A stretch of DNA of 64,000 nucleotides from Diplonema japonicum (lineage: Eukaryota > Euglenozoa > Diplonemea > Diplonemida > Diplonemidae), in NCBI GenBank assembly GCA_964019335.1, contig OZ025664.1:661279-725278 (forward strand), read 5' to 3'. Positions 9,742 to 20,440 of the stretch are shown here, piece by piece. Every line of letters starts with the position of its first letter. The first letter of the stretch is position 1. Below the pieces are notes generated by a model. That model worked only from the letters and a program-made list of their open reading frames with translations, searched no databases and was not told the DNA's origin. A program made the translations under genes and the position numbers.

Positions 9742-12072
9742 ATGCCATTCAGAGTGGACGAGGAGCTCGACTCGGAATGGGCAAGTGTTAGGACAAAGCA
9801 ATCGCTATCATCATCGGAGACACATGTAATGTGTAAGGAAAAGCGTGAGGTGGTGTTGGCATATAGAGAGTGCAAGAAGATGGAAAAGCAGTTGTCGGTA
9901 AAGGACCGGCAGGATCCTGGAGAGAAGGCGAGTCTGCGTTCTGCACTGAAGGGGCGCTACTTGATGCTGATCAAAGGAGAGCCATTGTACTCCTCGCAGA
10001 ACGACATCGACAACAGGCTGTGGCGGGTGGTGTTCTACTCGCAGCTAGAAGAACTGAAGAAGCAGTGCAAACGTGAGGGCCAGAAGGACGCTCTCTTTGC
10101 CTTCATCGAAGAGGTGAAGATCTTCTACGAGGAACTCCTTGACGCTCTCCTAGAGCAAAAGGACGACACCAGCTGGGAGTACAGCGTGGACGACAGGGGC
10201 AAGCCCGTCTCGGTTAACACTGCGCTTATCAGACTCCTCAGCAGCTGCCAGAACCACCTTGGCGACCTGAGCAGATATCGCGAAGTTTACGACTCCGACG
10301 AGTGCAAGGACTGGGAAATCGCAATTGAGTGGTACACCGCCGCACACAGGAGCAACCCGTTCAGCGGGAACCCTCACAACCAGCTTGCTGTGCTGGCACA
10401 CTACTCCGAAGACTACCTTGAGGCCGTCTACAGGTACTACAGATCGCTGGCTGCCAGGGAGCCTTTCCTCGCAACGCGTGAAAATCTCATTAACTTCTTC
10501 GAAAAAATACGGCGCAACAGTGTGCTGCGCACGCAGTCGTGCAGATATGACCCTTCGCAGCGGGCATGGCACGTGTCCCCGCACAGCAGCTACAGCATCA
10601 GTGCTTTCACGACAGCCTTCCTCAGCGTGCACGGCATGCTGTTCACAAGGACGAACTTGGAGTGCTTTGACATCACGCTCGACTATGTCGCGGCCATGCT
10701 GAACACGCTCCTATCGCGCCCCGAGGCCACAGAAGAGCTTCTGATGAGGCTCATGGCCATGAACATCTTCACGGTGCACAACGCGTCCTATCGCCCTGAA
10801 GGGTACAGGCCCACTGCCGCTGATGACCAGCAGCGCCAAGTGTTGAAGGCAAAAGCCTTGGAGCTCGCGTTCACCTTCTTCGCATGCATCGCAGACATGG
10901 ACGTGACTGCAGGGCACGCTTCTCTCTGTGTCTTCATCAACTGGATAACTAACGACGACGAGATCCTGCCCGCCTTGCTCGCTGCTGTCCCCGAAGCGGA
11001 GCTTTTCTCGCGGCTCAGTCGCCTTGTGAGCACGTTGTCGCACTTCGCTGGCACCGCGCAGCCAACGGAGGAGATGCTCGTAGAGGAGATGTACCTGCAC
11101 GGCTTCGTGTGCCTCAACCAGTGGGGCATCATCGATGCAAAGGTCGGGCAGCGGTGCTGCTCCATGTCAGGGGGCTCTGCCAAACGTCTCCAGCGCCTGC
11201 AGCCGTTCATACGACACGCAAAGATGCACGGCTTCCTCGTAGACGACGGCAGCACTCTTGTGTCCACGAAAGAGGTGCAGCAGGTCCCGTCGTTCTCAAT
11301 TACTGAGCAACACGCAAAGGGGAAGGGCACCAAGGGAGGCAAGGGCGTTGTGGGCCCGAGGAAGGGTGGGAATAATCGGGCACAAGGCGGAAAGAGCGGG
11401 AAAGGCAAAGGGAAGGGGTCTGTGGGGCAACCTGGCGATGTTGGGATTAACAGGAAGGGCGACAGACAGAAGCAGAAGCCGCAGGAGCCTGTTTGCGATG
11501 AGGAGTCGGTATGTGGTTTAGTTTTTGACACCGCAATGCAGGACGAGGAGACTGTGCTGCTGCAGCCTGGGCAGTACGGGATGGAGAAGGAAGCACCTGC
11601 CGTCGCGACCCTCGAGCAAGGGATAAACAACTTGTTGATGCACAGCAAGCAGCAGCAGCCAAGCATGACAAGCCAGTCCCAAGCGCAGGTACAAGGCATC
11701 GACCTGTCAAGCGTGCTGAAGACGATGGACACTGGGGCAAGTCAGATCACCTTGTCGCAGGTATGGAATTGACCTTTGGAAAAGTAAACTTCAAACCCCT
11801 TACTACAGGCGAAGGACATGCTTCCGATGGATCTGATGCTGAGCCAGACCCAGCACACCCAACACGACGAAGGGATGTGGGGGATCCCTCCTACCCAGCA
11901 GTTCCAGATGCAGCATCACCAGCATCAGCACCAGGTGCAGTTTGCACCTTCAGCCAGTTTGTACTCGAGCTTAAAGGGTGCTGATCAGCAGGACTTTCAG
12001 CTGCAGCAGCCAGCCTGGCAGACAGCCAATGCAGCACCTTGGAGCAACACTGCAGGTTATTACCACACTTGA
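9742..12072 (+). CDS. SMG7/EST1-family nonsense-mediated decay factor
   Basis: Two exons (9742-11760 and 11809-12072), with a 48-nt GTATGG...ACAG intron in phase 0, encode about 760 residues. Residues about 20-330 match the EST1/SMG5-7 14-3-3-like and TPR region, with the family signature around residues 208-250 (NPHNQLAVLAHYSED, then AVYRYYRSLA, then a TRENL segment). A helical domain follows. Residues 530-620 are Gly/Lys-rich and the C-terminus is Gln/His-rich. No C-terminal PIN nuclease domain is present, so it resembles SMG7 or EST1 rather than SMG5 or SMG6. In known systems these proteins bind phosphorylated UPF1 and recruit mRNA-decay enzymes in the cytoplasm. The start follows AATCAG at 9729-9734. 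Confidence 0.82.
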
Positions 12073-13132
12073 GAATCTGTACTGCTGGCTGTTATGGTTT
12101 AGCTTAGTAAGCAGCAGGAAGTGCTGTCGTGACTTGACTTTCTTTATATTTTGTCTGTTTCTTTCCCTTTTTACTACTTTTCCTTTGCTGCAGACTGTCG
12201 GCTCCCTCGCGGTGGCAGGCAGGGTGAAAAGAGGAACATGGGGAAGAAAATGAAAATAGCAGAACAAAAAAGAAGAAAAAATGAAAAAAGAAAACCCTAA
12301 CCCTAATGGGTGGTGCGAGAAGAACTCCCCTCCAAATTCACCGTTCATCCACAGATAGAAAACAAAAGGAAGAATAAGAAGAAGGGAAAAAGAAGAAAAA
12401 ACGAAAAAGCAAAGAGAAGAAACTGCTTTCCACTCTCAGACTCCCCTGACTATCCTAGAAAGGAAGCCTCTCTTTCCGTTTCTCCTGACCTGTGGCTCCA
12501 CCCTTGGAGTTATTTTCCACTCCTTTGCAACCTTTTTTTTTTTCTTTCCACTATGTGCCTACAGGTGTAGTACTTGTCGGCTTTTAAAAAAAAGGAAAAA
12601 AAAAGGGGAAAAAAAAAAAAAAGAACAAGAAGAAGCGAAACCAAGTATGTAGGTCCCTACCAGCAGCGTGTAAGGATGTTGCACCCCGATATAATTAAAG
12701 GAGGGTGATCGACCCCCAAGAAAAAGGAAGAATCCTTCCATCCTAAACTAGTTTTTCAAAATTTTCGAAATACTGTCCCCCTCGTTTCAAAATTACCCTC
12801 CCCTCCCCAATCACTCCTACGGGAAAGCTTTTTCTATTTTTTTTTTATTGGGCGATGCCTAAGGTGTGAGTAAACTTCGTGCCCCTGTATGATGGAAATA
12901 TGCAAGATGGGAAGAAAAAGGGAAAAAAAAAAGATCTGGGGGAATGTATACCACACTTCCCCCCCCCCCCCTCTTCGTGCTCGTAGTGCTGTAGTAAAAG
13001 GGAGACCATCAGCCCCTCCTCTTTTTCTTTTTTTTTTAAGGTGGTCCTCAAGTAGGATTTGCCCTTAAACATTGCCTTTCCTCCTACCCCCATTTTCTTT
13101 TTTCTTTAACGGATCAAGAAGAGAAAAAAAAA

Positions 13133-13163
<31 letters not shown>

Positions 13164-13936
13164 GAAAACAGTTAGCAACCCCGTGGCATTAAAGTTAATT
13201 TCATTTGTTTTTCTTTTCTTCCATTCTCTTGTGCTATTAACTCACGGGTCTGGGGAAGGTTTTTTATAAGAAGAGAGTAAAAAAAAAAAAGAAAAAAAAA
13301 ACAGAAATGGGGAGAGAAGGGAAAAGGGGGGGGGGAAAGAAAAGGAAATGGGGACTTGTTCATAATTGTTGCAATACGCTTTGTTACAACTATCCCCATC
13401 TTTTCTTTTCTTCCCCCCCTTCTTTTCTCCTCATTTTTTTTTTTTTTTTTTTTTTTTTTTTAGGGCTTCTCTACCTCCTCTGTTAGCCTAGTTCACTGTT
13501 TCTTCCTCCGTTTTTTTTTGTTTTTTTTGTTTTTTATTCTACATTTCCATTTATTTTAGTTCCCCTTACCTTCCTTCCCTTTCTCTAACTGTGCTGCCCT
13601 GAATATGTTTTGGCTGCCTGTTGCTCCTGGTAAAGCGAATGACCGGAGGCGTCCCCCACCCGTTCCCTTCGCTGACTTAAGATAGTGCTTAACTTTCACA
13701 GGCTCCATAACCGGTAAAGATTTTTTCTTCTCTTCTTAGATCTGCCTCGTACACCAAGGGGAAAAAAAAAGAAGAATGTTTGAAGGTGCCTTAAAATACC
13801 ATATATTCTTGAGGTACTATGCAGAGTACTTAAGGGAAGAAGGGAAGGGAAAAAAAAAAAAAGAAATAAAAAAGAGATGGAGCTCAGTTGTTAGCCACAA
13901 AAAACAATGAGTAGCTTCTTCGAGGAAAAAGAAAAG

Positions 13937-13975
<39 letters not shown>

Positions 13976-14506
13976 TCCATCTCCATTTTTTTTTCGCTCT
14001 TTCCCCTCCCTTTTTCTTTTTCTTTTTTTTTTTGCCCCTTTTCTCCCCCCTTTTTTTCTTTCCTGCACACTAGTAAAAGAGTCTCGAGGAACACCATAAA
14101 AAAGAGAAAAAAGGGAAAAAAAAAGAGAAGAAAACTGCTCATCATTAGGAAGAGGGGGGGGGGGGGGGGGGGTTCCTACTTTGTTGGTAAACTCCGTTGT
14201 CAGAAATTTGGTTTTTCGTTTTGTTGATTCTTTCTTTCTCTTCCCCTCCCCTGCCCAGTGTCTATAAAAATATGCTGCAGGAAAAAAAAGAGGAGAATGC
14301 GAAATATAAAATAAAGGAACCCCCCCCCCCCCCCCCCCCCTCCTCCCTCCCACCTCCAAAAAAAAAAACCAGAGTGATTCCCTTTCTTCCCCACTCCTTC
14401 CCCTCTCTCTCTCTCTCCCTCTTTTTTTTTTTCTCCCCCCTTTTTTTTTTCTTCTTTTTCCAAATTTTCAAAAAAAAATCAAAAAAAAAAAAAAAAAAAA
14501 AAAGGA
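12073..14506. other. Homopolymer-rich spacer
   Basis: No gene seen. It contains two CCCTAA units at about 12293-12306, balanced islands at 12640-12720 and 13590-13740 without a readable ORF, and an A-run at about 13940-13972. A G-run (about 14152-14172) and a C-run (about 14320-14340) of some 20 bases each also occur. The pyrimidine-rich stretch 14395-14470 is the likely acceptor region for the next gene. Confidence 0.65.
12293..12306 (-). repeat. Interstitial telomere-like repeat (TTAGGG x2)
   Basis: Two perfect CCCTAA units sit in A-rich spacer. TTAGGG is the telomere unit in kinetoplastids and many other eukaryotes. Two units can arise by chance or by end-joining repair, so this is weak evidence. 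Confidence 0.4.
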
Positions 14507-15394
14507 ATGGCTTCAGATGCACCGGTCTCAACAATTTTAAAAACACGCGCAAGGTGCCATGGAGGGGCTGTGGTGATGATTAATGGGATAGCGCAGGGGG
14601 CGGTCTTGGGGTCGATGGGTGTCATGCTGGGGGATGTAGGAAAGAGCCACCACACCCTCGTCCCGTATGAAGACATAAGGGGGATCAAGGTGCTGCAGGA
14701 CGTTACGACGCTGCTTATAAACGACCGCCAGGAAAGGGTAGATCTCTGCTGGACAACCGACAGACGGAACACGCTGTCCAACGTGGAGTTTGCCAACGCA
14801 CTGTACTCCCTTCAAAAGGGGCAGCCCGAAGACCCGCAACCAATGAGCCCCGTAACACCAGTAGGAGCCTTCAAAAACAAAATAAAAATCCCTCTCATGA
14901 AACTCGGCCCCCCCCCGTCCACCCCCGGGCTGAAATGGATCGGAGCACCTTCCGCAATAGAAATCGCATTTTGGGACAATTACGTTAACCAAATATCCGG
15001 ATATCAGGAAAAGGTTATGTGTGATGAGCGAAGTGCCATAAAATATCTCCATGCGTATCTAGGGGAGTACGGGATCAAGGTGAAGGCGTCGTGCGATGGG
15101 TTTATGAGCTCGAGGTTTATGTGCGACGATACGTTCCACGCCAGGCTTCAAGAACTGTGCAACAGCAACACACCTGCTTCCTTCCAAACTGTAACTATCG
15201 CAACTAGCAAAGTGGGGCTCATGACCTTGCCGCTCTACGAGTGGGACAGGCTTGTTGCGAACTGGAATGCATCGCATGGGTTGAAGCGATCTGTTTACGT
15301 GGCAACAGTCGAGATAGAAGAACCCCCTAAAGGCCGGAAAAGCTCTGACAACCGACCTCCTCAACACGAGGAAGGCCAGGTTTTTCGACTTTGA
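14507..15394 (+). CDS. Uncharacterised protein
   Basis: A single-exon 295-residue ORF. Residues about 12-105 alternate strands and loops (VVMINGIAQGAVLG, then TLLINDRQERVDLCW) and end in a helix containing EFANALYSLQKG, which is reminiscent of a PH-like fold, but I cannot confirm it. Residues 150-265 form a second mixed domain with several Cys. There is no signal peptide or membrane segment. The ATG lies directly after an A-run ending in AAAAGGA. Confidence 0.6.
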   Translation: MASDAPVSTILKTRARCHGGAVVMINGIAQGAVLGSMGVMLGDVGKSHHTLVPYEDIRGIKVLQDVTTLLINDRQERVDLCWTTDRRNTLSNVEFANALYSLQKGQPEDPQPMSPVTPVGAFKNKIKIPLMKLGPPPSTPGLKWIGAPSAIEIAFWDNYVNQISGYQEKVMCDERSAIKYLHAYLGEYGIKVKASCDGFMSSRFMCDDTFHARLQELCNSNTPASFQTVTIATSKVGLMTLPLYEWDRLVANWNASHGLKRSVYVATVEIEEPPKGRKSSDNRPPQHEEGQVFRL

Positions 15395-16047
15395 AAAAGA
15401 AGGAGAAAAAAAAAAAAAGAAAATCCCGTATATATAGTATTAACCCCACCCTTCATTCGACAGTTTTAAAAAAAAAAAAAAAAAAAAAAAAAGAAATTGA
15501 GAAAAAAAGAAATGAAAAGAAGGAAGAAAAGAGGAACTGTGAGAGAATTTTCAATGTGAAAAAAAAAAATGAAAAAAAAGAAGAATCCCCCCTCCCCCCC
15601 CGCCGCTCCATCTTTCTTTGGTCGATTGTATGGGAGGGAAGACAGGAAAGGGATTGGGCACGGTATCGGGCCAAGTGCCCTTTCTTTTCTCCCCCGCTCC
15701 CTTTTATTTTATTTTTTTTTATATTTATGGTATGTCTTTTTGTTTTTGTTTTAACAGTATTATCGTAGACTAAAGACTAGTTGATGGCAGCGTTAACGAG
15801 CTATTTTTATTAGGTAAAATTCCGGGCTCGTGCGCACAAACAAATGAAGCGCCGAACTAGTTTCTTTTTTTATTTTCTCTTTCTAGTTCTTTCTTCTGGA
15901 TATTTGTAACCCACTGTTCTTTTTTTTCTTATTTTTTTTTGTCTTTCTTCCTCTTTTTTTTTTTTTTATCTTTCTTCCCTCTAGAAATATCAAAACTGAA
16001 AAAAAAGGGAGAGGAGCTAAGAAAAAAAAAAAAAAAAAAAAAAAAAG
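15395..16047. other. Spacer with foldback repeat
   Basis: No gene seen. It carries A- and T-rich tracts, foldback repeat R4 at 15776-15861, and a long pyrimidine tract ending CTCTAG at about 15979-15984, the probable trans-splice acceptor of the next gene. A purine-rich 5' leader of about 63 bases follows. Confidence 0.6.
15776..15861 (+). repeat. Foldback dispersed repeat R4, copy 1
   Basis: The 86-bp unit is bounded by ACTAGT at both ends and matches 18086-18177. It can fold into one long hairpin: ACTAGT with ACTAGT, GGC(A)GC with GCGCC, ACGAGC with GCTCGT, and ATTTT with AAAAT around the apical loop. The 3' end runs into TTTCTTTTTTT. Confidence 0.7.
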
Positions 16048-16620
16048 ATGCTTCGAAAAGCACTCCCCTTAGGATGCACGATTCTTGGCGGTGCAGGAGG
16101 GTACTGGTACCTCTCAGAACGAGATACGGGGTGTTGGGTGTCTTATGATTTGGAGAGGATAGGTGTACGAGGTTACAAGGAAAAGAAAGGTGTGATAGCT
16201 GTGTGCAAAGATGATCCTTATGGGCTGAGCTGTGCACTGTGGGGCGATGCGATGGGCGATGGGAAGTGGAAGTGGTCACTGGAGAAACAAGGAGAAGCAG
16301 TAGAGGTCGGCCTGTGCAAGAGCGAAGACTTCAAACCCGCGTACACCTTCAAAGCAATCAAGCAAGAGGTCCCCTCGTGGCGGGGGGTGAGCGACAAACA
16401 CGCAAACCATGCAGGGACACACACCACACACAACATCTCCATCCCCAACACAGCTACATGCCACATGTGTTATGATGCTTCTACTACTCAGTTTACTTTT
16501 TGCGTGGATGGCCAACGGCCCATCACCATGGGCGCACCACCACCGCCTGTGCACGCTGTGGCCAGGTTCTCCCGAACGGGGCATGTTGAGATGCTGTCGC
16601 CTCCAACGAAAATCGAATGA
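16048..16620 (+). CDS. SPRY-like single-domain protein
   Basis: A 190-residue ORF starts with a short hydrophobic stretch (LPLGCTILGGAGGYWYL) that may be a signal anchor or the first strand of the domain. The order of features resembles a SPRY/B30.2 beta-sandwich: WKWSLEKQGEAVEVGLC, then FTFCVDGQ, then PPVHAVARF near the end. Such domains bind peptides or proteins. The resemblance is by eye and the hydrophobic N-terminus is unusual, so function is open. Confidence 0.5.
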   Translation: MLRKALPLGCTILGGAGGYWYLSERDTGCWVSYDLERIGVRGYKEKKGVIAVCKDDPYGLSCALWGDAMGDGKWKWSLEKQGEAVEVGLCKSEDFKPAYTFKAIKQEVPSWRGVSDKHANHAGTHTTHNISIPNTATCHMCYDASTTQFTFCVDGQRPITMGAPPPPVHAVARFSRTGHVEMLSPPTKIE

Positions 16621-16692
16621 AAAAAAAAGATTTTTTTTTTTATTTTTATTTTTATTGTTCACCACACCCCTCACCCTACAGAGTGTATCAAC

Positions 16693-17782
16693 ATGTCGGG
16701 TGCAGAACATAACGACAGCGATGAGTGGGTGGTGGTCTCCAACCCTGACGACAAAGAGAAGGAAAAGCCCGTCAAGAAGCTCTTCGGGAAGGATGCCTAT
16801 GAAAGGCTGGGGATATTGGGGTCTGGTGCACAGGGGAAGGTTTACAAGTGCAAACGGTTGGCAGACGGCGAGATCTTTGCTGCGAAGGAACTCTTCGTAA
16901 AAGACGACGAGCTGGAGAGCAAGCTGAAGAGCACTAAGGAACAGCGAACAATGCTCGAAGGCGGCCCCCACATGACTAAGATACATGACATCCTAATCGA
17001 GGACCGGGACGAAGGGGAGGAAGGCGGTGTGGGGAAGAAGATCATAATCATCATGCAATACATCGCAAAGGGCGACCTGGGCGGCATGATAGCTGAGACG
17101 AACGCGTACTACTCTGAGGAGATGATCCTCTCTGTGGGCCTGCAGATTCTTGACGCCATCAACTTCTTACACAACAAGAACATCTACCACATGGACGTGA
17201 AGCCAGATAACATACTGGTGGGTGCCAAGAACGACGGGCTTGTGGTGTACCTTACTGACTTCGATGCTTGCCGTCCTGTTGGCAAGCAAGAGGTGGACAC
17301 GGACACTGCATTCACAGCACCGGAGGTCTTGAAGCACAATATTGTTTCAGCTGCCGCCGATGTGTTCGGGTTGGGTGTTGTGCTGTACTGCTTCACAACG
17401 TTGCCCGAGTTCCCCGATCTTGGTGTGTTTTTTTTTTTTTTTTTTTTTTTGTAAAATAAGGTTGTAAATAATTTATTAATAATCACAGACGGCGAGATGC
17501 TGTGGTGTGACCGTTGGAAGGATGAGGAAGAGTTCCTTGCGCAGTTGCACAACCACTTTGCTCAGAACCGGTACTACAAGCGGGATGGGAAGAAGATTAA
17601 GTACACGACTCAGTTGGTATGGAGGTGGTTGGGAGGGGTTTTTTTTTTTTCTTCTTCTTTTTTTTTTTATATTCATTCTCGTAGATTCAAATTATTGCTT
17701 CAATGCTTGCCTTTGACCACAGGAAGCGTCCGTCTGTTCCTTCACTCCTGAACCAGGTGAATAATGTATGCGGAGGAAGAGG

Positions 17783-17817
<35 letters not shown>

Positions 17818-17867
17818 AGCTGTATGCCGACCTTCTCACGGGCATCGTCGTCCCAGAAATGAGGTGA
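16693..17867 (+). CDS. Ser/Thr-type protein kinase with DFD instead of DFG
   Basis: Four exons (16693-17422, 17489-17624, 17723-17756, 17820-17867) in phases 1, 2 and 0 give 315 residues. Motifs: Gly loop GSGAQGKV (43-50), Lys65 in FAAKE, catalytic loop HMDVKPDN (166-173), TDFD (188-191) where DFG is expected, APE at 209-211, and VFGLGVVLYC in subdomain IX. The third exon supplies the usual KRPSV motif of subdomain XI, which is only in frame with the splice sites chosen here, so this model is well constrained. Introns are 66, 98 and 63 nt and are filled with T-runs or an A-run of some 37 bases. The metal-binding Asp of DFG is kept, so it may be active. The subfamily is not clear; HMD replaces HRD. 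Confidence 0.85.
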
Positions 17868-18085
17868 CAGGGGTAAACAATGGTTTTTTTCTTTTTTTTC
17901 CCCTTTTTTTTCCATCATAGAAATGTCTTTCCTTTTTTTTTTTGTCTCCACCAGGTTCTTTTCTACCCGAGTCTTTTGATCTATCTGAGCAAAAAAAAAG
18001 TTATGGGTGTTGTTGTTTTAGCAAAGGTATTATTGTCGAGACTAAAAAAAAAAAGAAAAAAAGAAAAAAAGAAAGGAAGGAAGAA

Positions 18086-18177
18086 ACTAGTTGATGGCAG
18101 CATGGGTGAGGTTATTTTATTTAGGTAAAATACCGCTCATGCACGCAAGCAGATGAAGCGCCACTACCACTACTAGT
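18086..18177 (+). repeat. Foldback dispersed repeat R4, copy 2
   Basis: The 92-bp copy has the same ACTAGTTGATGGCAGC start, TAGGTAAAAT centre, ATGAAGCGCC arm and ACTAGT end as 15776-15861. The inner stem changes from ACGAG/CTCGT to GTGAG/CTCAT, so one C-G pair becomes T-A and one A-T becomes a G-T wobble, which keeps the pairing. TATTTT pairs with AAAATA at the apex. TTTT follows the end. Confidence 0.7.
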
Positions 18178-18216
18178 TTTTACCCCCTACCTTTTTTTTT
18201 TATTTTTTTTTTTTTT

Positions 18217-18328
18217 GCAAGAACGAGTCTTTGACGTGTCTAAACAAAAGGGGAACGTTGGCAACGTGTTTCGGGTTTGACAAGCTTCTCCAGGTTTTAC
18301 CCGGCACGTACAAACAACAACCAATTCC
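18217..18328 (+). repeat. Dispersed repeat R3, copy 1
   Basis: The left arm (GCAAGAACGAGTCTTTGACG onward, about 36 bases) and right arm (GCACGTACAAACAACAACCA onward, about 27 bases) match the reverse complement of 34043-34123. The middle diverges in sequence and length. Both copies have a T/A run directly outside the left arm and a pyrimidine tract outside the right arm. Confidence 0.65.
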
Positions 18329-19555
18329 TCTTCCCCCTTTTTTTTCTTTCTCGCGCGCCGTGTTTCAGTGGCAGTGATGTGCAACGTGTCAGTCTTTTTT
18401 TTTTTCTCCTTTTCTTTTTTCCCCCCCACCCCCAAATGCAATATGGGTTGAAGCAAAATGCTTGAAAACCTGTACTCTTTCTTGTGCAGAGACGGAAGGG
18501 AGGGGAACGTAATTTTACCGTTTTCTTTTGTTTCAAGGGGAGGGGATAAAAGAAAAAAAAAAAGAAAAAAAGGAGAAATGCAAACAAAACCCTTAAAAAA
18601 AAAAAAAAAAGAATAATAGAATTCTGAACACAAAAAAGAAGGTTGCTATATCTTCTGTTTTTCTTTGTTTTTAAACAACAAAACGAAATGCTCCATGCAA
18701 AAAAGAAGGGAAAAAAAAAAAAAAGAAAAACTGTAAGATGAAAAGTGCCGGACCTACAAATGTGTATACTGCGTACGCGGGTTTGTCAAGCCGGGCCGTT
18801 GCCTTCCACAGGTGAGTTTTCTTGAAGGCCACTAAAGATTTTTTTTTTTTTTTTGTTTTTAGCGTCCGGGAAATTGTCGGTCCAACGTTTTTCATTTTTT
18901 TACAGTAATAAGAAAAGGTGCGCACTTTTCTAGCACTGGCACACCGGGAAAAGGAAGAAAAAAAAAAAAAAGAAAAAAAAAGGAAAGATAAGATATTCCA
19001 CTAACCTACCATTTTTTTTTTCAAAAGAAAATATTCATTCCCCCATTTGATCTCTCTGTGTTACCTGACCCTCCAAGCGCCATATTTGACAGCTTATTAT
19101 TTTTTTTTTTTGTTATCTTCTCCAGTTTTTGCTGTTGATTTAATGCAGTTCTTCCTTTCCTTAAACCCCACTGTTGAGTGGGTACAGAGTTCGCTGCTGT
19201 CACTCCCCTCACTGCACCCTTGCCATGGCCACGGGACGAGGTAACTCAGCCTCGGAAGGGTAATGCAACAAGGTGAAGAGATTCCTTTTTCCCTCCATTC
19301 TCCTCCCCCTGTCCCCCTGCGTACTTTTCGTGGAGGATTGGCAAAACCGAAAGAAAGAAAGAGCCACAAAAAGAAACAGAGGGGATAGAGTGGAAGGAGA
19401 CTGCTTCAGCTCACATCAAACATTTGGACTTCCCTTCGTAGCTGGTCGCGTTATGTTTAGTTTGTTCTTAGTCTTTTTTTTAACTTCACATTATTCACTT
19501 TTGGCCGTTCCACTACTGCATTCCCACCACAGATTAACGATACACACAACTCACC

Positions 19556-20440
19556 ATGTGGAAGGACATCGGAGTGACAATGCTGGTGGCGTGCGTGACT
19601 GGGGTAACTGGACACGGGTACGTGAAGAGCCCGCCGTCGCGAGGGTACGCGTGCAACCAGAAGATGAACAGCGGGTGTGGGGCGGTGCAGTACGAACCGC
19701 AGAGTGTGGAGGGGCCGGACAGGTACCCCGCGTCGGGACCTCCTGACGGGGCGCTGGCCTCTGCGGGGAGCGGAACATGGTCGCCGCTGAACGAGCAGTC
19801 GTCAACGAGGTGGGCGAAGACGGCGGCGTCTGCTGGGCTGACCGAGTTCACCTGGCAGTTCACAGCGAACCACGTGACCCTGGACTGGAGGTACTACATC
19901 ACGAAGGACGGGTGGAACCCGGAGGCTCCTCTTGGGAGGGACTCGTTCGAGGACAGCCCCTTCTGTGCCGAGGCGGGAGGGATGGTGAAGCCCCCCATGG
20001 TCACGACCCACTCCTGCACCCTCCCCTCCAAGATCGGCTACCACGTCGTCATGGCCATCTGGGATGTCGGTGACACTGCCGCCAGCTTCTACAACGCTGT
20101 CGACCTTGACTTTGGTGGTGGTAATGGTAATGGTGGTGGTGGCAACGGGAATGGGAACGGGAACGGGAACAACGACCCCAAGACACCTGTCCCTACCCCG
20201 GCTCCCACACCGATGCCCCCTACTCCTCCTGTCCCGACACCCCGCACCCCGGCTCCCACTCCGGCTCCCACACCGTCGCCCCCCACCGGCGGGAGCAACA
20301 ACTGCCAGATGATGATCCCCATGTGGGGCGGCTGCTTGCACGCCCCCACGTGCTGCTCGGGTGGAGCCTCGTGCTACCAGCAGAGCAAGTGGTACGCGCA
20401 GTGCTTGAAGAACAACCATCTCGGATACAAGATTGGCTAA
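19556..20440 (+). CDS. Secreted AA10 lytic polysaccharide monooxygenase with CBM1-like domain
   Basis: This 294-residue ORF has a signal peptide (residues 1-19); cleavage would expose His20 in HGYVKSPPSRGY, the N-terminal copper-binding His of LPMOs. The second copper ligand is His106 in TANHVTLDWRYYITKDGW, a typical AA10 segment. Catalytic Cys and Trp positions of the family are kept. After about residue 190 come Gly-Asn repeats and a Pro-Thr linker. Residues about 256-291 then form a Cys-rich module resembling a fungal-type CBM1 (CSGGASCYQQSKWYAQCL). The enzyme would oxidatively cleave chitin or cellulose outside the cell. AA10 enzymes are mainly bacterial and CBM1 mainly fungal, so this looks like a transferred catalytic domain in a eukaryotic-style modular protein. 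GC content is higher than in its neighbours. Confidence 0.9.
   Translation: MWKDIGVTMLVACVTGVTGHGYVKSPPSRGYACNQKMNSGCGAVQYEPQSVEGPDRYPASGPPDGALASAGSGTWSPLNEQSSTRWAKTAASAGLTEFTWQFTANHVTLDWRYYITKDGWNPEAPLGRDSFEDSPFCAEAGGMVKPPMVTTHSCTLPSKIGYHVVMAIWDVGDTAASFYNAVDLDFGGGNGNGGGGNGNGNGNGNNDPKTPVPTPAPTPMPPTPPVPTPRTPAPTPAPTPSPPTGGSNNCQMMIPMWGGCLHAPTCCSGGASCYQQSKWYAQCLKNNHLGYKIG

Larger units (their letters stand above)
17868..19555. other. Spacer with two dispersed repeats
   Basis: No gene seen. It holds R4 copy 2 (18086-18177) immediately followed by R3 copy 1 (18217-18328), separated by a T-run. A further balanced island at 18740-18840 has no ORF. The end is a pyrimidine-rich stretch with CACCACAG at about 19526-19533, ahead of the polysaccharide monooxygenase gene. 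Confidence 0.6.

Noticed and set aside
10788-11732. 314-residue minus-strand ORF
   Set aside because: It is antisense to the SMG7-like gene and Cys/Ser/Pro-rich, typical of a shadow frame.
12293-12306. Telomere or chromosome end
   Set aside because: Only two repeat units with ordinary genes on both sides.
15776-18177. R4 as the spliced-leader RNA gene
   Set aside because: The loop has AGGTAAAA, which looks like a donor site, but the sequence before it differs between the copies, whereas a leader exon should be invariant, and no Sm-like site was seen.
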